A stretch of DNA of 25,305 nt, from contig JAZQDJ010000025.1 of assembly GCA_045546735.1 (NCBI GenBank), positions 1-25,305 on the forward strand. The letters are read 5' to 3'. The notes under the pieces are model-generated. The model searched no databases. It was not told the origin of the DNA and was given only the letters and a program-made list of their open reading frames with translations. The position numbers were made by a program, and so were the translations under genes. Below, piece by piece: positions 7,210 through 15,386 of this stretch; position 1 is the first letter of the stretch; every line of letters begins with the position of its first letter. This stretch comes from SVFI01 sp045546735 (GTDB lineage Bacteria > Bacillota > Clostridia > Lachnospirales > Lachnospiraceae).

Positions 7210-8574
7210 TTAGTCTTTTTCCTTCTCCTCTTTGCTGTCACTTTCCTCTTTTTCAAGACTGGAGAAAGAGTAGCGTACATCCTTCTCGGAATCATCTACT
7301 TCCAGAGAATAACTTCTGGTCTTATAACCGCTCCTTCGGACAGAAACTGTGTATGTTCCGCGTTTTTTCGGAAAACTTGTCGGTATCTTACCGATATACT
7401 TTCCGTCCACATAAAGTTCTGCTCCCTCCGGCGCATCGATATAAACCTTATATTCATCCGCATCTGTCGGAGAAATCGCAGAATTTCCGCTTACAGTTTC
7501 ATCGTCCTTCAAATCCTCTGTTTCCTCTTTATCGTCGGAAGTATCATCCTTTTCTTTTTCCTGTTCCATATTAATACTGATATTTGCCATCTCCTGTCCG
7601 ATTTTAATATATCGGGCAAGCGTACTGTATCCCGGCTTAGACACTTCGATATGATGAATTCCGTAGGAAAGATTTACCACTCCGCTGTAATCTGTCTGCT
7701 TTCCGTCAATCTTTAAGACTGCATCCGACGGAAGAATTGTGAAAATAATTCCTCCGATTTTCCCTGTCGTATCTTCTTCTTTTATCAAATCTCCGACGTC
7801 TACCTGTGTCTCTTCGTTTGCTTTTACATCTACCGTCTTAGTCCCTGCATTTCCCTTATGCGAAATGTACATATCATAAGAACCTGCCGGAATCAAAAGA
7901 AGCATGTCCTTCTCAACTTTCCGGATAATAGACTGTCCGAACTCAACCCAGCCGCCCTCAAAATGCTGTGCATTCACAAGACGTACATATCCGTGTCCGT
8001 TTGAAATCGTGATACTCCGGATTGTCCTGTCATCACTCGCAATCCGCAGCGTATCCACGTCGTTAATATCCATAAGCGTAAAAACTTCACCCTCTGACAA
8101 AACCGGGGCCGATGCGTCGATAGCATATTGTTCTCCGTTCATCTCAAATGTACGGGCCGTACGGTTCATTTTAAAATTCGTAACCTGCTCCGTAACAGTC
8201 ACCGAACCGTCCATCCAGATATTTTTCGCCTTTTTCTCATCCTTAATAAAGCTCACTTCCACAATATCACCGGCCTGAAGTTGTCCGATGACAAGTTCTT
8301 CCCCGTAACGGCTTTTGATTCCGGTCGCATTGTCATAAGTAAGTGTATAACTCTTGGCAACTGTCGTATTATAAAATGTAATTCTATGTTTCGCTTCATC
8401 TATTTTCTGCACAACTGCCCGGTCCAGCGAATCTGCAAGACGGAGACTTTCCTCCGGCTCAAACACAATCTCCGGCTGAGGCATCTGTACCGCCTCTTTG
8501 GCCGGATCTGAGCATCCGCATACACATAATAAAACAGCGCAGAAAATAAAGAACCGCATAAACCTATTTCTCAT
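7210..8574 (-). CDS. PEGA-domain lipoprotein
   Basis: Predicted membrane-anchored extracytoplasmic protein (454 aa) of unknown function. A signal peptide with hydrophobic core at about 8-19 ends in a lipobox-like VCGC with the modified cysteine probably at 21. Residues about 45-270 are beta-rich and unassigned. A PEGA-like domain follows (about 276-336, ending near SKPGY), then a very acidic linker (337-371). A second PEGA domain (about 375-437) holds EGAELYVDGKYIGKIPTSF, and an acidic tail closes the protein. PEGA domains are found in many surface proteins, but the ligand here cannot be inferred. AAAGGAAG precedes the ATG. The gene is 35 bases after the CotS-like gene and probably shares its transcript; a lone -10-like TATACT at 8597-8602 has no good -35. 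Confidence 0.85.
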   Translation of the reverse strand: MRNRFMRFFIFCAVLLCVCGCSDPAKEAVQMPQPEIVFEPEESLRLADSLDRAVVQKIDEAKHRITFYNTTVAKSYTLTYDNATGIKSRYGEELVIGQLQAGDIVEVSFIKDEKKAKNIWMDGSVTVTEQVTNFKMNRTARTFEMNGEQYAIDASAPVLSEGEVFTLMDINDVDTLRIASDDRTIRSITISNGHGYVRLVNAQHFEGGWVEFGQSIIRKVEKDMLLLIPAGSYDMYISHKGNAGTKTVDVKANEETQVDVGDLIKEEDTTGKIGGIIFTILPSDAVLKIDGKQTDYSGVVNLSYGIHHIEVSKPGYSTLARYIKIGQEMANISINMEQEKEKDDTSDDKEETEDLKDDETVSGNSAISPTDADEYKVYIDAPEGAELYVDGKYIGKIPTSFPKKRGTYTVSVRRSGYKTRSYSLEVDDSEKDVRYSFSSLEKEESDSKEEKEKD

Positions 8575-8609
8575 ATGCGTCTTCCTTTCTGCGCTAAGTA
8601 TAGCATACC

Positions 8610-9599
8610 CTATCTACATGTTTCCAGCCATTTATTTAAAAACAGATGTCTTTTCTCCTCCTTTAGTTCAAATGCTGCAAGCTTTTCCTGCTGCCTGCGG
8701 GACGGAATGGATTTTCTCCGATTCAAGTATCCGTTTGCAATTTTCCAAAATTTTTCCGGATAAAGAAATCTGGCATATAGATATATCTTTTCTTCCTTTT
8801 CCAAAGGCAATACCGTTTCATACGCCGCAAGCATTTTCAGTGCCAACTCATAAGACCAATCATTTTTCTCTAAAATTTTCCGCATAAACAAATATACATC
8901 CTTCGCCTGTAAATGAGCTCCCATTTTTTCAAAGTTAATAAAAGTGACTCCTTCACCTGTAAACAGCACATTGTGGTGTGTACAATCTCCATGTACCATC
9001 ATCCGCTCTTCCTGTTGCTTCTTCCCAAGCCTCTCAAGACAGCTTCTGTCCAGAAACGAATATGCCAGCGCCGCCTGCTCAAGATATCTTTCATACGCAC
9101 CGAGAAACATAAGCTCGAATTCTTCTTTATGCGGACTCTTCCTTATAAAGTTACGCGTACGTATCAGCTCCGCCGTTCTCCTGTCAAAATCTTCCTGAAG
9201 GTTATCACTTTTCCCCAGTTCCTCCGGAAAATCAATCTTTCGCAAAGCTATATGTAAATGCGCCAGCGCTCTTGCAGCCTTCTCACAGGCCTCGGCATCA
9301 AACACACTGCACTCCTGCCCTTCTATATAATGTTTTACAATATATCTTTTCCCTTCGTAATCGACACAAAATAGTTCCCCTTCTGTTGTGCGAACCAGCA
9401 AATCTAACGGTCCGTCAAACCTCTCTGACGCCTTTTGCAACAACATTTCTTCTACAAGGAGATTTTCCGTCGGACCATGGTACTCAACAAGCGAAACCAT
9501 CCCTTTTTCTGTTTCTGCAATAATTGCGCCCCTTCCTTTTCTTGTATTCTGTATTGTCAAATCATAATTTTCAAACAATGCAACCGCTCTGTCATTCAT
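8610..9599 (-). CDS. CotS-like spore coat protein, kinase fold
   Basis: Member of the CotS/YutH-type family (329 aa), which has the aminoglycoside phosphotransferase/choline kinase fold and includes spore coat proteins of Bacillus and Clostridia. The N-terminus VLFENYDLTIQ-like stretch and RKGRGAII (20-27) fit the family. A catalytic-loop-like HGDCTHHN is at 203-210. The metal-binding Asp that normally follows is Asn (N222, in FINFEK), so phosphotransfer may be lost. I believe such changes are frequent in clostridial relatives. The ATG at 9599 has AAGGGG 7 bases before it, inside the cca terminator hairpin. Family alignment favours this start over M34. The role in the coat is inferred from family only. 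Confidence 0.8.
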   Translation of the reverse strand: MNDRAVALFENYDLTIQNTRKGRGAIIAETEKGMVSLVEYHGPTENLLVEEMLLQKASERFDGPLDLLVRTTEGELFCVDYEGKRYIVKHYIEGQECSVFDAEACEKAARALAHLHIALRKIDFPEELGKSDNLQEDFDRRTAELIRTRNFIRKSPHKEEFELMFLGAYERYLEQAALAYSFLDRSCLERLGKKQQEERMMVHGDCTHHNVLFTGEGVTFINFEKMGAHLQAKDVYLFMRKILEKNDWSYELALKMLAAYETVLPLEKEEKIYLYARFLYPEKFWKIANGYLNRRKSIPSRRQQEKLAAFELKEEKRHLFLNKWLETCR

Positions 9600-9645
9600 A
9601 AAAAAACCCCTTCATAAGAATGTCTTATTTATCTTATGAAGGGTT
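9600..9645 (-). terminator. cca terminator hairpin carrying the next gene's RBS
   Basis: On the minus strand AACCCTTCATAAGA (9632-9645) pairs with TCTTATGAAGGGGTT (9605-9619, one bulged base) around a 12-base loop. Seven T follow and the next gene's ATG comes immediately after. The 3' arm contains GAAGGGG, the only Shine-Dalgarno-like sequence for the CotS-like gene. It looks like a terminator for cca and also a lid on that ribosome-binding site. Confidence 0.75.
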
Positions 9646-9648
9646 CTT

Positions 9649-10977
9649 TTAAAAAATGTCTTTTGTTACGAGGAAAAGAAGCGTTTCTTTTTTGTTTTTC
9701 TTCGGATCCTCAATAACGATATCAAGCAGTTTGTTCAGCATTTTACCGATTTCCGGACCCGGCTTCATTCCGAGCGTAATTAAGTCCTGCCCGGTGACTG
9801 CTAAATCCTTCAACTGAAAACACTCTCCCTCTGCTTTTATCTGTTCATATATTTCCTTAGACTTTTCAATTTCTTCCAGCTTTTCCGCTCTCTTATAGGA
9901 ACTCTGGGCCATCGTATCCGCTTTTTTTACCTCTAAAAGAAGAAGAAACAGTGGCTCTCCGATTTTATTCAGTGCACGGCGCACACCTTTTTTATCCGTT
10001 TGTATCTTGTAATCATGCCAATATGTCAATTTCGACACAGTATAAAGCGTATCATTATCAAATTTCAATTTTTTCAACGCTCTCTCGGCATATTTTTGAG
10101 ACTGCGTCGCATGTCCGTGGAAATGGTCTATTCCCTGCTCGTCCGTTGTCTTTGTATCCGTTTTTCCCATATCATGAAACAACATCGTCAAACGCAAAAC
10201 CTTGTCTGCACGGATTTCTTCCATGGCTTTTATCGTGTGCTCTCCGACGCTATAACAATGATGCGGATTGTTCTGCTGCGTCTCCATCATGCGGTCAAAT
10301 TGCGGTAGGATTACCTTTGTAATACCGGTTTCATAAAGAAGTCTCATATGCTCCGGATGGTTTGAAACTACAAGCTTCACCAATTCGACCTGTATACGCT
10401 CTGCACTGATTTTCTTAAGCGTATCCGCCATTTCACGTATTGCACTTTTTGTATTTTCTTCTATTTCATATCCGAGTTGGGCCGCAAACCGGACCGCACG
10501 CATCATACGAAGAGCATCTTCCGTAAAACGTTCCTTCGGATTACCGACTGCGCGCACAATACCGTTTTCTAAATCCTGTACACCGCCGAATACATCAACA
10601 ATTCCGTCTTTTTCATTGTAAGCCATCGCATTAATTGTAAAATCACGACGTTTCAAATCTTCAACCAAATCACGCGTAAACGTCACCGATTTCGGATGGC
10701 GGCTGTCTTCATACTCTCCGTCTACGCGATATGTCGTCACTTCATACCCGACATGATGCATCATGACTGTCACGGTTCCGTGCTGCAATCCCGTATCAAT
10801 GGTATAAGAAAAAAGCTCTTTTACCTGCTGCGGTAAAGCACTCGTCGTAATATCCCAGTCACTCGGTTCCCGTCCGAGAATACTGTCCCTGACACATCCG
10901 CCGACTGCATAAGCCTCATACCCGGCCTCTTCCAATATTCGAATGATATTTGCTACATCTACCGGTAATTTAATCAT
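9649..10977 (-). CDS. cca: CCA tRNA nucleotidyltransferase with HD domain
   Basis: Adds or repairs the 3' CCA end of tRNAs (442 aa). The class II nucleotidyltransferase head has GGCVRD (26-31) and the metal-binding DWD (40-42), followed by RRDFTINAMAY (110-120). The tRNA-binding region is next, with LRMMRAVRFAA at about 156-166. An HD domain (H247, H268-D269) follows from about 235 on. Length and order fit Gram-positive CCA-adding enzymes. I use the ATG at 10977 because AAAGGA is 7 bases before it. An in-frame ATG at 10983 has almost no spacing to that site. It is 20 bases after the permease gene, in the same run, and is closed by the hairpin at 9600-9645. Confidence 0.96.
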   Translation of the reverse strand: MIKLPVDVANIIRILEEAGYEAYAVGGCVRDSILGREPSDWDITTSALPQQVKELFSYTIDTGLQHGTVTVMMHHVGYEVTTYRVDGEYEDSRHPKSVTFTRDLVEDLKRRDFTINAMAYNEKDGIVDVFGGVQDLENGIVRAVGNPKERFTEDALRMMRAVRFAAQLGYEIEENTKSAIREMADTLKKISAERIQVELVKLVVSNHPEHMRLLYETGITKVILPQFDRMMETQQNNPHHCYSVGEHTIKAMEEIRADKVLRLTMLFHDMGKTDTKTTDEQGIDHFHGHATQSQKYAERALKKLKFDNDTLYTVSKLTYWHDYKIQTDKKGVRRALNKIGEPLFLLLLEVKKADTMAQSSYKRAEKLEEIEKSKEIYEQIKAEGECFQLKDLAVTGQDLITLGMKPGPEIGKMLNKLLDIVIEDPKKNKKETLLFLVTKDIF

Positions 10978-10997
10978 AGACATTCCTTTCTTTTTTA

Positions 10998-12122
10998 TTA
11001 CGAATAAAAGAGAACATACACAAGGATGAACACGGCAAGATATGCCACATTCATTGCCGTAAAATACAGCATGTATTTCCCTCTTTCTTTCGGGTAAGCT
11101 TTGGCAAACACTTTATAGGAAATCAAACTTGCCATAGAGGCAATCAGTGTTCCGAGTCCGCCCACATTCACTCCCAAAAGGAGCGCATGCAAATCTGTTG
11201 TAAAGCCGGAAAGCAGGAGCGCTGCGGGAACATTGCTGATAACCTGGCTTGTAAGAATTGCCACAACAAACTCTCTTCCCTGCATCATTCGTTCCAAAAA
11301 CGTTGCGATACTCTGTATATTTCCCATGTTTCCGACAAAAATGAAAAATCCGCAAAACGTAAATAACAAACAGTAATCTACCGTTCTTAATGCTTTTCTG
11401 TCCATCACTAAAGTTACCGGAATGGTAATCATCAGTGCTGTCCCAAAAGATATAATGTCTGCAACAACAAGAATACTTACAAAAAACAAAACAATGTAAA
11501 CGCCCGTCAGAATCATTCTCTTTTTTGTCCAATATTGAATTGCCGGAAAAGAAATGCTGTCCATCTTCTCCCCTTTGGTTATCCATAGACAACTTAGCAC
11601 CAGCAGCAGAAATGCCCCTGCACACGGCAATATCATAATCCCCAAAAATTCAGGAAGTGAATATCCGGCCAAATCATACAAATATAAATTCTGCGGATTT
11701 CCGATCGGCGTCAACATACTTCCGAGATTTGCTGCAACAGTCTGTAAAACAACGACTGCTATCATCTTTTTCTCTTTTCCCGCCATCTTTAACACTTCGA
11801 TTGCGAACGGGACAAACGTAATAAGTGCCACGTCGTTTGTAATAAACATAGAACTGAAAAAGCACAAAAAAACGAGTATAAATACAAGCTGCGAAAATGA
11901 TGTTACCTTTCGCATCAACATTCCCGCAATCGATGAGAATACCCCAAGGCCTTTTAATCCTTCCATAACAATCATCAGACACAGCAAAATCGACAACACA
12001 TGCCAATTAATATACTCTGCATACGCAGGGGAAGGCACCACAAAAAACATGGAAATCACCGCCAAAACCAACGCAACAGTGAGCACCACTTCTGCCTTTA
12101 TAAAATCAACTATTTTTTTCAT
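10998..12122 (-). CDS. SLC13/ArsB-NhaD (ion transporter superfamily) permease
   Basis: Integral membrane transporter (374 aa) with about ten hydrophobic segments. Signatures of the ion transporter superfamily are present. They are ITNDVALITFVPF (94-106), the hairpin segment AANLGSMLTPIGNPQNL near 130-146, and near the end SNVPAALLLSG, the second half's equivalent. The superfamily covers citrate/dicarboxylate, arsenite and sodium-proton transporters; the substrate cannot be read from the sequence. At 374 aa it is short compared with many SLC13 members (400-480), but both inverted halves seem complete. The ATG follows GAGGAG closely, 15 bases after the amidase stop, so it belongs to the amidase-permease-cca run. 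Confidence 0.88.
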   Translation of the reverse strand: MKKIVDFIKAEVVLTVALVLAVISMFFVVPSPAYAEYINWHVLSILLCLMIVMEGLKGLGVFSSIAGMLMRKVTSFSQLVFILVFLCFFSSMFITNDVALITFVPFAIEVLKMAGKEKKMIAVVVLQTVAANLGSMLTPIGNPQNLYLYDLAGYSLPEFLGIMILPCAGAFLLLVLSCLWITKGEKMDSISFPAIQYWTKKRMILTGVYIVLFFVSILVVADIISFGTALMITIPVTLVMDRKALRTVDYCLLFTFCGFFIFVGNMGNIQSIATFLERMMQGREFVVAILTSQVISNVPAALLLSGFTTDLHALLLGVNVGGLGTLIASMASLISYKVFAKAYPKERGKYMLYFTAMNVAYLAVFILVYVLFYS

Positions 12123-12137
12123 AAACTCCTCAAATCT

Positions 12138-13124
12138 CTATTCCTCGAAATAAGCATCAATTCCGTTTGCAATACCTTCTGCAATCTTCATCTGGTAATC
12201 CGGATTTGCCATATTCGTATCTTCCGTCGGATTCGTCATATATCCCATCTCAACAATTGTTACCGGAACCTGACACCAGTTGATTCCGCTCATGCTGTCT
12301 GTCTCCCACACATACTGTTTCTTACATCCGGTTGATGCCACCATGCAATCAAGTACACAGTCGGAAAGTTTACGGCTCTTTTCATAAATTGCCGGTGTAT
12401 AAGGATTGGACGATGTCGGGCAAATCGTCATCGCACCGTTGACACTTGTATCCTCACTTCCGTTTGCATGAATACGCACAAAAGCCTCAGCACCTGCATT
12501 ATTTGCAACTGCAGCCCTCTCACTGTTACTCATATTTACGTCATTTGTCTCGCGCGTCATAATTACCTGATAACCACGGCTAACCAATATATCACGCAAC
12601 TTCAAGCTAACCTGAAGATTCAATTCATACTCGGCAAGTCCTGTTGTACGGCCGCTTGTTCCGCCTGTCACTTTTGCCTTTGTCTCACTTGCACCCGGTC
12701 CGATTGGTTCTTTCTCACTGTTTCCATGTGTCTGATGCCCCGGATCAATCGCCACAAGATGTCCGCCGGTCGTCACCTGCTGTTCCGAAGGCTGTGCCGA
12801 TTCTTCTGATGTCGGTTCTTCCGGAGTTGCTTCTTCTGTCGTTTCTTCTGTCGTTTCTTCCACAGTTTCCTCTTGCGGATTCTCTGCCACTTCTTCTGAT
12901 GCCGGATTTTCTAATTCCGTCGTAACCCCCGCAGCAAAGTCATCATCCGTCGGAATCTCTTCCGGAACAATTTCCGGCTGCGTCTGTGTTTCTTCCACAA
13001 CTGTCTCTTCAACTTGTGTTTCCGCAACCGCCTCCTCAGACGCATTTCCGCATCCGATACAGCCGAGCATCAAACAAATGCAAACTGTTATAATTGCAAA
13101 GTATTTCCATTTTCTTTTAACCAT
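12138..13124 (-). CDS. Lipoprotein N-acetylmuramoyl-L-alanine amidase
   Basis: Peptidoglycan hydrolase (328 aa) that cuts between MurNAc and the stem peptide. The N-terminal signal peptide ends in two possible lipobox cysteines (C22 in MLGC, C25 in CIGC), so a lipoprotein is likely. Residues about 28-118 form a Glu/Thr-rich, low-complexity spacer. The Amidase_3 domain runs from about 121 to 327: zinc ligands H130 (DPGHQ), E165 and H219 (RIHANG), and catalytic E292 (IVEMGYMTN). All are present, so the enzyme should be active. AAGGAG precedes the ATG. The start lies 37 bases inside the 3' end of the YgjP-like gene. A role in wall remodelling at the membrane-wall interface is inferred. Confidence 0.93.
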   Translation of the reverse strand: MVKRKWKYFAIITVCICLMLGCIGCGNASEEAVAETQVEETVVEETQTQPEIVPEEIPTDDDFAAGVTTELENPASEEVAENPQEETVEETTEETTEEATPEEPTSEESAQPSEQQVTTGGHLVAIDPGHQTHGNSEKEPIGPGASETKAKVTGGTSGRTTGLAEYELNLQVSLKLRDILVSRGYQVIMTRETNDVNMSNSERAAVANNAGAEAFVRIHANGSEDTSVNGAMTICPTSSNPYTPAIYEKSRKLSDCVLDCMVASTGCKKQYVWETDSMSGINWCQVPVTIVEMGYMTNPTEDTNMANPDYQMKIAEGIANGIDAYFEE

Positions 13125-13708
13125 TTCCTACACTCCTTATAATCAGGCATGAGCTCTTCTACCAACTTCCAAAAACGCGGCGAATGATTCATTTCCTTTA
13201 AATGACACACTTCATGTACTACAACATAATCCAAAACCGCCGGCGGTGCAAGCATTAGTTTCCAATTGAAAGACAAAGTTCCTTTGCTGCTGCAACTCCC
13301 CCATCTGGTTTTCTGCTCTGCTATACGGATTCTTTCATAAGAAACATCGAGCTGCTTTGCATAATAATCTGCACGCTTCGGAATATATTCCTTTGCCGCT
13401 TCGCGGTATCTTTTTTCAAGTCCCGCCCGCTGCTGTGGCGTATAATCACTCCCGCTTTGCGCTTCCCGTTCCTGTTTTCTTCTTTTTTGCAAGTCAACCT
13501 TCTCAAAAATCCATTCCTGCTTGTCCCTGACAAGTTTTCTTGCGACTGTCATACTTCCGCGCAGAGGGATACGCACCGAAACCTGAGCCTGCTCATCAAC
13601 TACTATCCCGTAGCTTTTCCTTTTTGAACGGACGACCGTGCAATTCAGACTCTGCTTCCCGTCGCTGCTTTGAAGAAAAATCTCCTCTTTTCCTTTCAGC
13701 AGACTCAT
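13088..13708 (-). CDS. YgjP-like zinc metallopeptidase-fold protein
   Basis: Cytoplasmic protein (206 aa) of the YgjP/DUF45 (M48-like) family, often annotated as a metal-dependent hydrolase. The conserved core is near-complete: RWGSCSSKG (135-143), then NWKLMLAPPAVLDYVVVHEVCHL with the zinc motif HEVCH (165-169), and a third ligand H175 in MNHSPRFW. Its substrate is not known; family members are sometimes linked to restriction or phage-defence genes, but nothing here suggests that. The ATG overlaps the TGA of the upstream two-TM gene (ATGA), so they are coupled. The 3' end overlaps the amidase gene by 37 bases. Confidence 0.9.
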   Translation of the reverse strand: MSLLKGKEEIFLQSSDGKQSLNCTVVRSKRKSYGIVVDEQAQVSVRIPLRGSMTVARKLVRDKQEWIFEKVDLQKRRKQEREAQSGSDYTPQQRAGLEKRYREAAKEYIPKRADYYAKQLDVSYERIRIAEQKTRWGSCSSKGTLSFNWKLMLAPPAVLDYVVVHEVCHLKEMNHSPRFWKLVEELMPDYKECRKWLKENGNTLQL

Positions 13709-14064
13709 AATACCTTTTCTCCTGTCATGCGTCTTTGCATCTCATCATACTGACGATACATTTTTTGTACACCGTTTTCAAGCAGATAATAATGCATAAT
13801 GTAAGGAATAAGCAATACCAAAATTGCCGCAAAAAGCAAAAGAAGTCCCGGCTGAAAATTCATAACAAGCGCCACAAAGATCATAAATCCAAAGATAGCA
13901 AACGCTAACGTCACAAGCAGATGCACCAGTCTTTCATGCATAAAAAAATCGATTTGAATGAGGTGCTGCTTTATGAGCGTTTCATAATCTTGTTTGCCAT
14001 CTTTTTCATCTTCTGCAAGCAGCTTGTCTATGTAGTCCATATAATTGATAATTCTCTTTTTCAC
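13705..14064 (-). CDS. Two-TM hypothetical membrane protein
   Basis: I do not recognise a family. The 119-aa product has a charged N-terminal region (1-45), two TM helices (about 47-69 and 73-94) joined by a short QPG turn, and a basic cytoplasmic C-terminus. Both ends are probably cytoplasmic. It starts with GTG, supported by a perfect AGGAGG 6-7 bases upstream. Its stop overlaps the start of the YgjP-like gene by 4 bases, which is good evidence that it is a real, coupled gene. No clear promoter is visible between it and the ackA terminator. Confidence 0.8.
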   Translation of the reverse strand: MKKRIINYMDYIDKLLAEDEKDGKQDYETLIKQHLIQIDFFMHERLVHLLVTLAFAIFGFMIFVALVMNFQPGLLLLFAAILVLLIPYIMHYYLLENGVQKMYRQYDEMQRRMTGEKVL

Positions 14065-14092
14065 CGAACTCCTCCTAATTCACTCTCTCAAG

Positions 14093-14125
14093 AAAAGGGC
14101 AGTCCACCCCAAAAGTGTCTGCCCT
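14093..14125 (-). terminator. Terminator after ackA
   Basis: On the minus strand AGGGCAG (14119-14125) pairs with CTGCCCT (14096-14102). An inner CAC/GTG pairing shortens the loop, and a short T-run follows. It begins 20 bases after the ackA stop. Confidence 0.75.
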
Positions 14126-14145
14126 GCTCTTTTTAATCCTAAAAA

Positions 14146-15342
14146 CTATTTCACCAAACGAACTGTCTCTCTTGCGATTGCAAGTTCTTCGTTTGTCGGA
14201 ACAACCCACACCTGTGTCTTGCTGTCCTCTGTCGAAATACGAATTTCCTCTCCGCGCTCGCTGTTTGCCTGCGCATCAATTGTTACTCCGAGGTAACCAA
14301 GATATTCGCAAACTGTAGAACGTGCTACTATATTATTTTCTCCGACACCGGCTGTAAATGCGATGACATCAACACCGTTCATAGCTGCCACATAGGCTCC
14401 GACATATTTTGCCACGCGATATCCCCATGTTTCAAGTGCTGCTGCCGCTTTTTCATTTCCGGAATCTGCTGCATCCGCCAAGTCACGGAAGTCACTGGAA
14501 AGTCCGTCCGAAAGTCCGAGCACACCTGATTTTTTATTACAGATATCAATGATCTCCTGTACTGTTTTTCCTTCTTTTTCAGCAAGGAAGCTTACAATCG
14601 CCGGATCAATATCGCCGGAACGTGTTCCCATGATAAGTCCCTCAAGCGGAGTAAGACCCATGGAAGTATCTACGCACTTGCCATTCTTTACTGCAGAAAC
14701 AGAAGCTCCGTTTCCGAGGTGACAAACGATGATTTTAAGCTCTTCACGTTTTTTCCCTAAAAGCTCTGCCACACGGTTGCTTACGAAATCATGGCTTGTA
14801 CCGTGGAAGCCGTAACGTCTCACTTTATGTTTTTCATAATATTCATACGGAAGTCCGTATAAATATGCTTTCTTTGGCATTGTCTGATGGAATGCTGTAT
14901 CAAATACTGCTACCATAGGGACACTTGGCATAATCTCCTTGCAGGAATTGATACCGATCAGGTTCGCCGGATTGTGAAGCGGCGCCAGGTCGTTACATTT
15001 CTCAATTGCAGCAATTACTTCGTCGTCGATAATTACGCTGCTTGCAAAATTTTCTCCGCCGTGCACGATTCTGTGTCCGACAGCTCCGATTTCATCGAGT
15101 GATTTCACAACACCGACTTGTGGATCTGTCAATTTGTCGATAACTGCCGCCACAGCTTTTGTGTGATCCGGCATATCAATCTCTGTCTTTACTTTGTCGC
15201 CTTCTCCTGCCTGATGCGTAATCGCACTTCCTACGATTCCGATACGCTCACAAAGTCCTTTTGCAAGAACTTCTTCACTCTCACTGTTGATGAGCTGGTA
15301 TTTCAAAGAAGAACTTCCGCAGTTAATCACTAAAATATTCAT
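14146..15342 (-). CDS. ackA: Acetate kinase
   Basis: Converts acetyl phosphate and ADP to acetate and ATP, the ATP-yielding last step of acetate fermentation in anaerobes. The 398-aa protein begins with the phosphate-binding MNILVINCGSSSLKYQL, has HRIVHGG, FDTAFHQTMP and GFHGTSH (family signature with the catalytic region), then CHLGNGASV and, near the end, FTAGVGEN. Length is exactly typical. The ATG is preceded by AAGAAGG. The usual partner pta (phosphotransacetylase) is not adjacent: the upstream neighbour is the giant surface protein and a terminator separates ackA from the downstream run. It therefore seems to be monocistronic, with a promoter in the 92-base gap upstream. Confidence 0.98.
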   Translation of the reverse strand: MNILVINCGSSSLKYQLINSESEEVLAKGLCERIGIVGSAITHQAGEGDKVKTEIDMPDHTKAVAAVIDKLTDPQVGVVKSLDEIGAVGHRIVHGGENFASSVIIDDEVIAAIEKCNDLAPLHNPANLIGINSCKEIMPSVPMVAVFDTAFHQTMPKKAYLYGLPYEYYEKHKVRRYGFHGTSHDFVSNRVAELLGKKREELKIIVCHLGNGASVSAVKNGKCVDTSMGLTPLEGLIMGTRSGDIDPAIVSFLAEKEGKTVQEIIDICNKKSGVLGLSDGLSSDFRDLADAADSGNEKAAAALETWGYRVAKYVGAYVAAMNGVDVIAFTAGVGENNIVARSTVCEYLGYLGVTIDAQANSERGEEIRISTEDSKTQVWVVPTNEELAIARETVRLVK

Positions 15343-15386
15343 ATATAATACCTTCTTTCATTTTTCATTGTTTGTTTCTAACTGCT

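Noticed and set aside
7032..7295. Minus-strand frame overlapping the hup start and the lipoprotein end
   Set aside because: It would cover the hup promoter, leader hairpin and ribosome-binding site in another frame, and its Lys/Arg-rich product resembles nothing I know.
10978..10983. Upstream ATG for cca
   Set aside because: It directly abuts the AAAGGA site. The second ATG, six bases on, has normal spacing. The difference is only two residues.
12810..12900. Short tandem DNA repeat (TTCTTCTGTCG-type) as a possible CRISPR or microsatellite element
   Set aside because: It is in frame and encodes the Glu/Thr spacer of the amidase. There are no regular spacers and no cas genes.
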